NCBI GenBank assembly: GCA_016987375.1
Contig: PJRA01000401.1
Location: 85,667 to 97,377 of the forward strand
Source: Brachionus koreanus
Lineage: Eukaryota; Rotifera; Eurotatoria; Ploima; Brachionidae
Direction: 5' to 3'
DNA length: 11,711 nucleotides
The position numbers and the translations under genes were made by a program. The notes beneath the pieces were generated by a model that was given only the letters and a program-made list of their open reading frames with translations, had not been told where the DNA came from and did no database searches. This document shows, one piece after another, positions 1 to 7,463 of the stretch (position 1 is its first letter; each line of letters starts with the position of its first letter).

Positions 1-606
1 TTCAAATAAATTCAACAGAGATTTTAATTCTTTCTTTGATTTTTATTTTAAAAATTTTTCTTTTTTTGACAAAACTTGGAATGATTTTACATTTATTTTT
101 ATTTAAAACTGAACAACTAAATATTGAATAGTTAAAATATAATTTTTAATTTGTTAAGCTTTATTTTACAACGTGAGCATTTTTTGAGATTTTTCAATTT
201 TTGCTTTTTTCTATGATTGAATTTTTTTTCCACAAGAAAAATGTTGTGAACAATTGCCAATTATGATGAATAAATAAATACAATTAGATTCCTAAATTGC
301 TATTTTGAGTTGGTCTATTGAGTCCGTGTTTCTATTGAGTCCAATTTGAGTTGGTCGAGCATGTCAATAATTTTTATTTTGATTGGAAAGAATTTAATGT
401 GTCTAAAAATTGAGTTTCTGAAGATTTGATGATGTTTTATGTGTCGAACAGCATAGTGAAATCAGCCATTTGGTAAAACTATGCAATTTTTATTTCTTTT
501 TTACGCTACTTGTGGAGCATAGGGTTATTACTTTACCCTCACTATGTCATTCCCATTTCAATGAACTCTTTCTTGCAAATTTGGCTTTAGTGCAATTTGC
601 AGAAAC
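1..606. other. Intergenic, no gene seen
   Basis: I see no supportable coding region on either strand. The stretch is A/T-run rich. It contains a small compound direct repeat at 304-356 (listed separately) and an imperfect hairpin at 518-546, where CATAGGGT is followed by ACCCT and CTATG with a 9-base loop. It lies beyond the 3' end of the LINE remnant that begins at about 607 on the minus strand. Confidence 0.6.
304..356. repeat. Compound direct repeat in A-B-B-A order
   Basis: The 12-mer TTTGAGTTGGTC occurs at 304-315 and 345-356. Between the two copies, the 12-mer TCTATTGAGTCC occurs at 314-325 and 331-342. Both pairs are exact. The order A-B-B-A in 53 bases is more than expected from base composition, but I do not recognise a family. 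Confidence 0.75.
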
Positions 607-607
607 T

Positions 608-627
608 TAGTAGTAGTAGTAGTAGTA
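608..627. repeat. (TAG)6 microsatellite, LINE tail
   Basis: Six perfect TAG units run from 608 to 625, followed by TA. On the minus strand this is (CTA)n directly downstream of the LINE 3' hairpin, so it is best read as the element's simple-repeat tail rather than an independent microsatellite. Confidence 0.85.
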
Positions 628-629
628 AT

Positions 630-660
630 GCTGTTGGGATTAAATTTAATCCTAAGCAGC
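630..660. repeat. Palindrome, probable LINE 3' stem-loop
   Basis: GGATTAAATTTAATCC at 637-652 is a perfect 16-base palindrome. GCTG (630-633) and CAGC (656-659) extend it after a short internal mismatch. It lies between the reverse transcriptase relic and the microsatellite tail. In related LINEs this is where the reverse transcriptase recognises its own RNA. That role is inferred. Confidence 0.75.
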
Positions 661-788
661 GGTTTTAGCTAAAATTTGGCCATATAACTCCTAAATTTTA
701 AATAAAAATGAATAATTTTTTTTGTTTTTTTTTTAAATATTTTGTAAAATGCACATTATTTAAAAATTCCAGTACACATAAATATTGT

Positions 789-1310
789 TCAAATGAAACA
801 GAGTAATTCATCTATTCTATTTTTGAAAGAAGTGGTATTTTTTATTCTACGAGTTTTCACGTCCAGTGCATTTCAATTTTCAGCTGTATGATTAGTAAAA
901 AAATTGAATCTGACTGCACAGTTTCAAACAAACTGTCCCTCAATTGAGAATTGACCCCTTCTTGTACCACCAGGCGGACTATTTAATTTGCTTGAAGCAA
1001 GAAACTGATTTCCGTGAATCAGTTCAACCCTATCATATCCATGATTAATCTTGTGTAGCTGAATTAAATCACCTGGACTACGTCTTTCCTTTGGGGTAGT
1101 CCAATCAAGAGCAGCTCTTATTTAGACTTAAGCTTCGAGAATTTTCTCTGTAGCCTCTCAATAGTTTCAATGTCCGATAAAGATTCCATGCAGCAACGAC
1201 AAACTCGGGATGAGGTCGAACGATTTGTATAGTAAATTAACGAGTCAAATATTAAAATGCTGACCTTTTACAATGCTCGCTGTTCTATTAATTTGTAACA
1301 AATTTCACAA
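789..1310 (-). pseudogene. LINE reverse transcriptase C-terminal pseudogene
   Basis: Minus-strand translation across three frames gives the typical tail of LINE ORF2 proteins. In order these are VRPHPEFVVAAWN (1221 downward), DIETIERLQRKFSKL, then a long single-frame stretch with ALDWTTPKERRSPGDLIQLH, GYDRVELIHGNQF, GGTRRGQFS, AVRFNFFTNHTAEN-stop-NAL and SFKNRIDELL, ending at a TGA (789-791). The signatures RPHLEFA..W, ER.QRR.TKL, RR.RGDLIQ.YKI and FF..R....WN.LP are those of Jockey/CR1-like elements. Lesions include frameshifts near 1170-1220, TAA at 1118-1120, TGA at 924-926, and TGA at 873-875 where the family has Trp. The catalytic palm domain is absent. The copy is non-functional. Confidence 0.82.
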
Positions 1311-1613
1311 AATCTTGAAATTAAAAATGATAAGACTAATAATAGTGCACATCTATTGAACTTTATAAATAAACCATAAAAGACATAAAACGCATATATT
1401 TAACATAAATAAAATTAAAATAGAATAAATATCCGTGTATATGTATATGCTTATATATGTGTGCATGTGTGTGTGTGTGTGTGTGTGTATAAACAAAATA
1501 AATTCTATGACGATTGGGACTAATTATTATAAAAAAAGAAAATACTTTAAAATTCTTTATTCAAAAAAAAATATATATATTCTAATCCAAATATACTCTT
1601 TTCTTGAATTCAA
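1311..1613 (+). promoter_or_regulatory. Upstream/5' UTR region of the hnRNP M-like gene
   Basis: This AT-rich stretch must contain the transcription start or a trans-splice acceptor of the hnRNP M-like gene, but no clear TATA or initiator motif can be singled out among many A/T runs. An in-frame TGA at 1605-1607 precedes the start codon. A TG microsatellite lies at 1466-1488, and a short A-tract plus (AT)n lies around 1563-1580. Confidence 0.35.
1466..1488. repeat. (TG)n microsatellite
   Basis: Eleven uninterrupted TG units, preceded by the related imperfect stretch TATATATGTGTGCA. The run ends about 125 bases upstream of the hnRNP M-like start codon. Any open frame through it (about 1435-1617) is a by-product of the repeat and is not a gene. 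Confidence 0.95.
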
Positions 1614-1708
1614 ATGATGGACATATTGAACACTCGTGACGACGACAGCTTTGTTGCAGTTGAGGGCTTTCAAAACGGGCATCAAAGCTCCACACAAGCT
1701 AAACGAAG
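1614..1708 (+). CDS. HNRNPM: hnRNP M-like exon 1
   Basis: Encodes 31 residues, starting MMDILNTRDDDSF, and ends in the AG of a split Ser codon (phase 2). The donor is AG|GTAAAC at 1709. The segment is acidic and contains no domain. The next intron is 115 bases (1709-1823). Confidence 0.8.
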
Positions 1709-4700
1709 GTAAACAAGTCTTAGATTGAAAATAAAACTGTTTTTAAATAATCTTTTCTTCTCTGTCACTATTCACTCACTCTTTTACTTAAATTGCTATT
1801 TACTTACATGCCATTTTTCCTAGCTTGTCGCCATCATCCTACAATGACAGTTCTAGCTCGAAACGATCGGACAGAAGAGACCGATCGGGTTCGCGCAGCC
1901 GGCGCCGTAATCGATCGCGATCGGCGCGTCGTGATCGATCACGCGAGCGCCGTCGCACAGACAAGCCATCGCGCCACAGTGACAAATACAAATGGGAGCG
2001 CACTTGCTATGTCAGCAACATACCATACGATATTCGTTGGACTGATTTGAAAGATTTGTTTAGGGAAAAGTGTCAATTGGAGCCGCTGTACTGTGAGGTG
2101 TACGAAAGAGACGGCAAGTCGCTGGGCATAGCGACCATTGAGTTTAGATCGGAGAGCGATGCTGAAAAAGTGGTCGAAAAAATGCATCATTTTGAGTTGG
2201 ACGGTCGCAAAATATCTGTTCGAATTGACGGCGAAGGCTACAAGACTCGTCAGGCAAGAGAGATGGCCGGCGAGAGCTACTTGTCGGGTGGTAAGAGCGG
2301 AGCCGGGGCGGGTCCGTCGGCCTCTTCCAACATAAACACCGATTCGGCGGCGGCCGCCTCGCTGCTCGCCTCCACTCTGGCCAGCTCGCTGACCAACTCG
2401 GCCGGGCCCAACCTGCTCAGCCTGTTGGGCATCGGCGCCCCTGCCCCGCTGCCCGCACAGCCGCCCAGCTCGCCAGGCCTCTCAAATCAGACAAATTTGC
2501 TGAATCAGTTGGCTGCACAGTTGAAGGTCGAAGGTCCTGTGACCAATAGATTGTTTGTTGCTAGTCTGGACTATCGGGTCGATGAGACTAAGCTTAAAGA
2601 GGTGTTCTCGCTGGCCGGTCCTGTGACCAGTGTCAGTTTGTTTCGTGATAGAGACAATAGGTCGCGTGGTCTTGCTGTTATTGAGTATGAGAACAGTTTC
2701 GAGGCTTTGAATGCAGTAAGCATGTTTAACAATCAAGTGCTAATGGATCGCAAAATGACGGTTAGATTTGACACCAAGCCGTCCGACGAGCCAAAAAGTT
2801 CGTCACAGTCCGGCTCGTCTAAACTGCCCAGTGGTCTCAAATCGATCGGCAGTGCACTTCTAGTCGGAAACTCTACTCCGACAGCAACCGCCAATCCGTT
2901 GACTCTGAGTGCCTTGACTGCTCTCACTGGCCTCGGTCCTGCCACTCCTGCCTCTGCTAGCACCGCTGCTCCTGATAGCTTTAACACTGGTCTTGGTAAG
3001 CACATTTCTTTGTTTATGCTTTAAATTCGACAATTTGTTTTACATGGTGACACAAAATTTGTCTTTATATATTTCAACTGTATTTACCTGGTACATTCTT
3101 TCATATATAAATTTATTTTCAGCACATTTTTTTTTTAGCTATTAAGATGTGTCTTGCCAGTCGATATATTTTGAAGAGTGAGTTTTTGACTTGGAGAATA
3201 GAACTTTTTTCAATTTTTTTTTTGACAAACAAAATTTGTTCTGTGAATGCAATATGCAAAATTTTACTATTTAAGATCTTGGTCACAATTTTAGCTGACT
3301 TTGAATTTTTAACTGTCAAAGGTAGAGAGCAACTGAGAAGATTTTAAAAATCTAAAAATAAAAGCCATTTTTTTTGTAGTACATTAATTCATTGGTCTTT
3401 TAGATCAAATATTTTTCTCAAAAATGCAGAAAAGATTGTAGACAATGTTCATTACAACAAGATTAATAACTTTATTAGCTATTGTTTGTAGGGTTCGCAT
3501 AACATAAAAATGTTGCTCTTTAGGTTCAAGTTGCAAATTGAATAAAATCGTAAACATTCGACCATATTATAGATGAAGCTTATGGTCATATGTTAACTTT
3601 ATATTTGATTAATTTAGATTAAAGTTGTAGATAAATGCTTTTTCAGTCATAAGTGCAAATTTGTCTCTAAAGTTTTGAATATTTTAATGCTTATTCGAGC
3701 TCTTCTTAAAGACATTAACTAGAATTTTTATAAAAGAATTTGTTGATGTTTAAACTTTATTTAGAACTGATAAAAAAAAAAGAGAAATAATATGAGATCT
3801 GATCTGATGTCAACATAATATGGATTAACACTCAGAAAATAGCATCAAAATTAATCTGTTCAGACAAAAAAATAGTTGTAGCTAATATGTGTCGATAGTA
3901 TAAAAAAATCATCTAAAAGAATACTGTTGGCACATAATGGAGTTGGATTATAAGCTGCTATTGCACTGAGACCTCTTCTGTACTCACAAATTAGCTGTAC
4001 AATTTGTTGCGTTTTTTTTTCTCTCTATTTAAAGACTGTCGCTAGTGAGCTCCTTTAGTCATAAAAAGAGTTGCTAGTATGTTGTTATGAAATTTGTCTT
4101 GGTATAAAAAAAATTGTTTTTTTTTAGAGTTTTCATCTAATGATAAAATAATAAGTAAATAAGAAGGAAAGAAACAAATGAGGAGAATGGATAGAAAATT
4201 TGGACATAATTTAAAATTTTTTGTCTTATCACATTTGAGAACTAGAGTTAAATGAATAAAATCAAAATTTTACTTCTTTTTGAAAAGTAATTAATTTTGT
4301 CTGGAATAAACATTGCTAAACTATTTTTTAAATAAGTGTAGTTTTAAGATTGATTCTGTCAATTTTATGTCTTTTTTTTTTTAAAAAATAACATGTTTTC
4401 TAAAGTATATTTGATCTATTTGACCACTTGGTATTTATTGACTTAATTGATCATATGGAAATTAAAATTTTAAATTAAGACCTAAAATTTGTCTTTTTTG
4501 GGTGTTGTTGCTTGCTTGGATAGAATTTTTTTAATTGTGCTGAAAATTTTTTATATATGATTGAGAAAAAAGAAAATTTTAAAAACACAGATTTAAAATT
4601 ATAGAGTAAAACTGTTCGCTTGTCCGAGTCGGCTAAGCACACTGCTGTTGATCGTTAGGTCGAGGGCACCGGTCCTGGCCAAACCAGCCCAAACAACTTT

Positions 4701-5267
4701 ACTAGTCTTGTACTCTAAATTATAAGCTAGCTATACAATTGGGCCAAATAGACCATAAATCAATTTACTAAGCTAGTCTGATCAATATCGGATGGTTTTA
4801 AATGTGATTTATGACACCATATAGGCATTTTTTGTTCTGACTTTATTTTAAACATGTGTTTTTCAGGTCTATTGGGAAGCTTTAATGGCACACAATCAAA
4901 TAGCCAAACGAGCAATACTATATCTAAAGTTTTTGTAAAAAATGTAGGTGTGCTGGGTTATTTTAAAATATTTATGCTGAGTGTTGATTTTTGTAGATTC
5001 CGTTTTCTTGGGATGATAGAAAGTTGAGAGAGAAATTTCGGCAAGCCGGTCAGATCGAGTACGCTGAGATCAAGATGAAAGATGGAAAATCGCGAGGCTG
5101 TGGCCTCGTCCGCTACAGCAGTCCGCAGCAGGCTCAAAAAGCCGTCGGTTGGTCCCTTTTGTCTTTTAAATAAACCCTGTTCTTAAAGTGAGATTTTTGA
5201 TTTAGAACTTTTCAATGGCTCGCGCTTCGATAGTCGTACCTTGGACGTCAAACTGGACACCTACTAA
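1614..5267 (+). CDS. HNRNPM: hnRNP M-like RNA-binding protein, three RRMs (five exons)
   Basis: Predicted exons are 1614-1708, 1824-2995, 4867-4943, 4997-5147 and 5206-5267. They join in frame to 1557 nt, or 518 residues plus stop, and all introns are GT-AG. The layout is RS/RD-rich segment (about 38-83), RRM1 (about 92-167), an Ala/Ser/Pro-rich linker, RRM2 (about 274-348), a Ser/Thr/Ala linker, and RRM3 (about 442-516) ending at the stop. Two linked RRMs plus a C-terminal RRM is the hnRNP M/MYEF2/Drosophila Rumpelstiltskin architecture. RRM2 (LFVASLDYRVDETKLKEVFS, EALNAVSMFNNQVLMDR) and RRM3 (VFVKNIPFSW, GQIEYAEIKMKDGKSRGCG) align closely with hnRNP M as I know it. Proteins of this family bind GU-rich RNA in the nucleus and influence splicing and mRNA localisation. 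The RS stretch is unusual for hnRNP M, and the long Met-rich repeat region of vertebrate hnRNP M is absent. The start is the first ATG after an in-frame TGA; a second ATG follows immediately. Confidence 0.92.
1824..2995 (+). CDS. HNRNPM: hnRNP M-like exon 2 (RS segment, RRM1, RRM2)
   Basis: The acceptor TTTTTCCTAG|C at 1823/1824 restores the split Ser codon. The exon encodes an RS/RD-rich stretch, RRM1 with RNP2 CYVSNI and RNP1 region KSLGIATIEF, a linker that switches to strikingly GC-rich sequence (about 2270-2480, poly-Ala/Ser/Pro), and RRM2 with RNP2 LFVASL and RNP1 SRGLAVIEY. It ends G|GTAAG at 2996 (phase 1). Reading on into the intron would add only eight residues before a TAA at 3022. 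Open frames on the minus strand here are shadows. Confidence 0.9.
2996..4866 (+). other. Long intron 2 of the hnRNP M-like gene
   Basis: At 1871 bases it is far longer than the other introns (115, 53 and 58 bases). It is AT-rich with many T-runs. Short open frames around 3119-3347 on both strands are low-complexity and resemble nothing I know. The only compositionally distinct part is the GC-richer tRNA-like patch at 4616-4680. No embedded gene is visible. Confidence 0.75.
4616..4680 (+). repeat. tRNA-like, possible SINE fragment in intron 2
   Basis: This GC-rich island sits in otherwise AT-rich intron sequence. TGTCCGAGTCGGCTAAG resembles the D-arm/A-box of class II (Leu/Ser) tRNAs (GGCCGAGTGGTTAAG). 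About 30-40 bases downstream, GGGCACCGGTCC is a degenerate match to the B-box GGTTCGAGTCC (7 of 11 positions). No acceptor stem pairs, so it is not a working tRNA. Loosely inverted flanks, ATAGAGTA (about 4603) and TACTCTAA (about 4711), surround it. A decayed tRNA-derived SINE is the best guess. Confidence 0.35.
4867..4943 (+). CDS. HNRNPM: hnRNP M-like exon 3
   Basis: The acceptor TTTTTCAG|GT completes a Gly codon. 25 codons follow: a Ser/Thr/Asn linker and the first beta strand of RRM3 (KVFVKN, RNP2). It ends in phase 0 at AAT|GTAGGT. The short exon was found because it supplies the missing RNP2 strand in the right frame. Confidence 0.87.
4997..5147 (+). CDS. HNRNPM: hnRNP M-like exon 4 (RRM3 core)
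   Basis: Follows a 53-base intron with acceptor TTTTTGTAG. It encodes IPFSWDDRKLREKFRQAG, then EYAEIKMKDGKSRGCGLVRY (RNP1) and helix 2. The sequence closely parallels RRM3 of hnRNP M. It ends GTC G|GTTGG at 5148 (phase 1), a slightly weak donor (GTTGGT). Confidence 0.9.
5206..5267 (+). CDS. HNRNPM: hnRNP M-like exon 5 (C-terminus)
   Basis: Follows a 58-base intron with acceptor TTTGATTTAG. It completes a Glu codon, then encodes LFNGSRFDSRTLDVKLDTY and TAA (5265-5267). This is the last strand of RRM3, so the protein ends directly at the domain edge, as in hnRNP M. Confidence 0.9.
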
Positions 5268-5540
5268 CTAATGACTCATGTGTGTCTTCAAAGCTTGTTC
5301 GAACTTAATCGAATCATTTTGACACAAATTTTTATTTATGTGTAACTTAATTTGTTGAGTTTTTGTTTGAATATTTTGTTGTTTAGATACAAACATTCGG
5401 CTTTGTTGCTCTCGGCAGCTGATCGTTGCTTAGATTATCTTTTTCTCTCTGTTTTTTGTAAATACAAACATTAAATATAACAAAGATTTTTTGTTTCGAA
5501 AATTTTATTAACAATAATAAATAAAAAAAAAAAAAAAAGT
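5268..5540 (+). other. 3' UTR and probable polyadenylation region of the hnRNP M-like gene
   Basis: The stretch following the TAA has no coding signal. Two overlapping AATAAA signals at 5516-5525 lead straight into an uninterrupted A-run to about 5538. This makes the likely transcript end, although the genomic A-run could also mislead oligo-dT mapped 3' ends. Confidence 0.5.
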
Positions 5541-6420
5541 TTAATATTTTATAAATTTTAAGACCAGTTGGCATCAAATAAGACACTTTTATTGATTTAA
5601 TCTAAGAGAATAATTTTTTAATTTTATTCTGTGTTAAGACTTGGTCTCTTTTTTTGGTGGTTTAAAAAAATGCTCAATAAATTAAAGATTTTTAAAATTT
5701 GATTTTTTTGCATTGACTTAATTTTTGACTGATCTTTCAGGTCAAAAAATTTTATTGATCCAAGGACAAAATATGCTTTGTTAGCGTCTCTTAATTTTTG
5801 GTACAGTATCTTTGATGATCAGTGATTAAGTTGTATTCTTTTTTGTCTTATTCGAACTTGTTTGGCTTCAACCCGGAATTCAATTAAAAAAATGGAATTT
5901 AGAATTATTTTTTTTAATTTCGAATCAATTGAAATAAAAAATTAAATAAAAAATTATTTTTTCTTTCCTCTTGTTACCCATTTAATACCAAATGGAGCAA
6001 AAATAATGTTAATACTAGTGACTTGCTAAACACATTAGATCAAAGTATTGCACTGTTAAACAATAAACATTTAAGTTGGCTAGATTCGGTGTTTTAGTTG
6101 ACTATGTAGCTCAGTCAACGAATGATTCAAGGTTTATTGATGGTTTTAAAATGTCTCTATAATTTCATTATCATTTTAACTTATTATCAACTTAACTTTA
6201 TTGCTTTTCGTACTTGAATTAAAAAGTTATTCATTTCAGTATTTGAATTTAAATAAAGTTCTTAATTTATTTAAAAAATTAATTTTTTTTTATAATTAAT
6301 TATTTAAAAAAAGAAATAATGTAGAAAAATTGTGCAATTTTTTTTTAATAATTTTTTTTATTTTTTTAATTTAATGGAAATTCTGAATATTCACTAGAAA
6401 CAAAATTATAATTTTTTAAA
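5541..6420. other. Intergenic, no gene seen
   Basis: Very AT-rich spacer with long T-runs between the hnRNP M-like gene and endonuclease V. No coding pattern is seen on either strand. A perfect 7-bp stem, GTTGACT (6097-6103) with AGTCAAC (6113-6119) and a 9-base loop, stands out slightly. The end (about 6330-6420) must carry the start region of the downstream gene. An AG at 6396-6397 after a T-rich tract, 23 bases before the ATG, could serve as a splice or trans-splice acceptor. Confidence 0.5.
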
Positions 6421-7284
6421 ATGCTTGAAGACTGTGCTGAAATTAGCTTTTCACATAAACAAGATAAATATCACGTGATAGAAACAATTGATCCAGCTTT
6501 GGTTGAGAAATGGCAAAAAGAACAAAACGAAAACAGAGAAAAACTAAAACTTTATGACACTGAGCCATGGCAAATTAATAAAAAAGTCGCTTTCAATCTT
6601 GACCAAAATGCAAGTATTCAAAATGAGCTTTTAAGATATGTAGGGGGATTAGACATTTCTTTTGTAAAAGACAAGGACACTGCTTGTGTAGGCCTATTTG
6701 TTTTTGATATAGTAAATGATTTTGAATGTGTGTACAAAGACCTCCAAATTGTCACTATGGATCAGCCATATGTACCAGGATATTTGGCTTACAGAGAAGC
6801 GCCATATTTGCTCGAGAGGCTAGAAAGGCTCAAACAATTGAAGCCTAAATATTATCCTCAGTGTATATTTATTGATGGAAATGGAATATTGCACGGAAAT
6901 AAATTCGGTCTGGCTTGCCATGTCGGATACTTTAGTGATACACCCACCATTGGTGTAAGCAAAAAACTCTATCAAGTATATGGCTTGGAAAAAAATCAAG
7001 AGCATAAAGAGAAAATAAATAACGAGCTCAAAAAAGCTGGCGACTATTTTGAGTTGAGAAGTAAAATAGAGGGAGATAACACTCTTTTGGGCTTTTGCTA
7101 CAGATCAACTGACCTATCAACTAATCCGATTTATGTCTCACTTGGAAATAAAATTAGCTGGGAAACTTGTTTGTGGATTTTGAAAATTTGTATAAAAAAT
7201 ACTCGAATTCCCGAGCCTATTAGACAAGCTGATTTGAAAACAAGAAGCTATTTGGCCAATTTAGATCAAAATAAACTAGACTAA
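6421..7284 (+). CDS. ENDOV: Endonuclease V (deoxyinosine/inosine-specific nuclease)
   Basis: A complete intronless gene of 287 residues. Endonuclease V cuts one phosphodiester bond 3' to inosine. Bacterial enzymes act on deaminated DNA, while animal ENDOV prefers inosine-containing RNA and is largely cytoplasmic. Expected motifs occur in order: GGLDISF with metal-binding Asp78, the wedge PYVPGYLAYREAP with Glu126, IDGNGILH with Asp152 and His158, DTPTIGVSKKL with Lys181, and C-terminal RIPEPIRQAD (262-271). The whole sequence aligns nearly colinearly with human ENDOV as I know it. An N-terminal extension of about 30 residues precedes the WQKEQ...DTEPWQ helix, and the human-type C-terminal tail is absent. 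An in-frame TAA at 6409-6411 fixes the ATG as the first available start. AATAAA lies at 7296-7301. All catalytic residues are intact, so the gene is probably functional. Unrelated neighbours give no context. Confidence 0.95.
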   Translation: MLEDCAEISFSHKQDKYHVIETIDPALVEKWQKEQNENREKLKLYDTEPWQINKKVAFNLDQNASIQNELLRYVGGLDISFVKDKDTACVGLFVFDIVNDFECVYKDLQIVTMDQPYVPGYLAYREAPYLLERLERLKQLKPKYYPQCIFIDGNGILHGNKFGLACHVGYFSDTPTIGVSKKLYQVYGLEKNQEHKEKINNELKKAGDYFELRSKIEGDNTLLGFCYRSTDLSTNPIYVSLGNKISWETCLWILKICIKNTRIPEPIRQADLKTRSYLANLDQNKLD

Positions 7285-7295
7285 TCACTTGAAAA

Positions 7296-7301
7296 AATAA
7301 A
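7296..7301 (+). terminator. Candidate poly(A) signal for ENDOV
   Basis: AATAAA begins 12 bases after the stop codon. AT-rich sequence follows (7302-7463) with further A/T runs and no gene. The short distance would imply a very short 3' UTR. Weaker AATAAA-like motifs further on are possible alternatives. Confidence 0.45.
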
Positions 7302-7463
7302 CAAACTAAATTAATTATCTATAAAAAATATTTTATCTATTAATTATTTTAAAAGGAAATAATTTATTAATAACACAAAAAAATTTATTTTTTTTCACAA
7401 CCAAAATTAAAATATTGAATTGTACAATTTAGTTTATTAATGTCACAATAAGTTATGTACAAC

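Larger units (their letters stand above)
607..1310 (-). mobile_element. 5'-truncated LINE (non-LTR retrotransposon) 3' end
   Basis: Reading the minus strand, a decayed reverse transcriptase C-terminus (1310 to 789) is followed by about 130 bases of A-rich 3' UTR, a long palindrome (630-660) and a (TAC)n/(CTA)n microsatellite tail (608-627). An ORF end, a terminal stem-loop and a short simple-repeat tail are the classical 3' anatomy of CR1/L2/Jockey-like LINEs. The 5' part is missing, as is usual after incomplete reverse transcription. The 5' breakpoint is approximate because similarity fades near 1290-1310. The exact clade cannot be assigned without a search. Confidence 0.8.

Noticed and set aside
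1435..1617. 60-codon open frame through the TG microsatellite
   Set aside because: Produced by the TG/TA repeats and A-runs. It has no protein-like composition and overlaps the real start codon of the hnRNP M-like gene in another frame.
1793..3005. Several other open frames on both strands across hnRNP M-like exon 2 (1793-2050, 2138-2335 plus; 1939-2190, 2482-2736, 2733-3005 minus)
   Set aside because: Shadows of the strongly supported RRM-coding frame, without any recognisable domain of their own.
3119..3347. Overlapping 66-codon frames on both strands in intron 2
   Set aside because: Low-complexity, Phe/Ile/Lys-rich translations from AT-rich intron sequence with no motif.
4616..4690. Functional tRNA gene in intron 2
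   Set aside because: No acceptor stem pairs and the B-box is poor; at best a tRNA-derived relic.
5383..5586. 67-codon minus-strand frame downstream of the hnRNP M-like gene
   Set aside because: Runs across a poly-A/T tract that generates a Phe run; it lies in the 3' UTR and resembles no protein.
6820..7005. 61-codon minus-strand frame inside ENDOV
   Set aside because: Antisense shadow of an intact, well-conserved gene.
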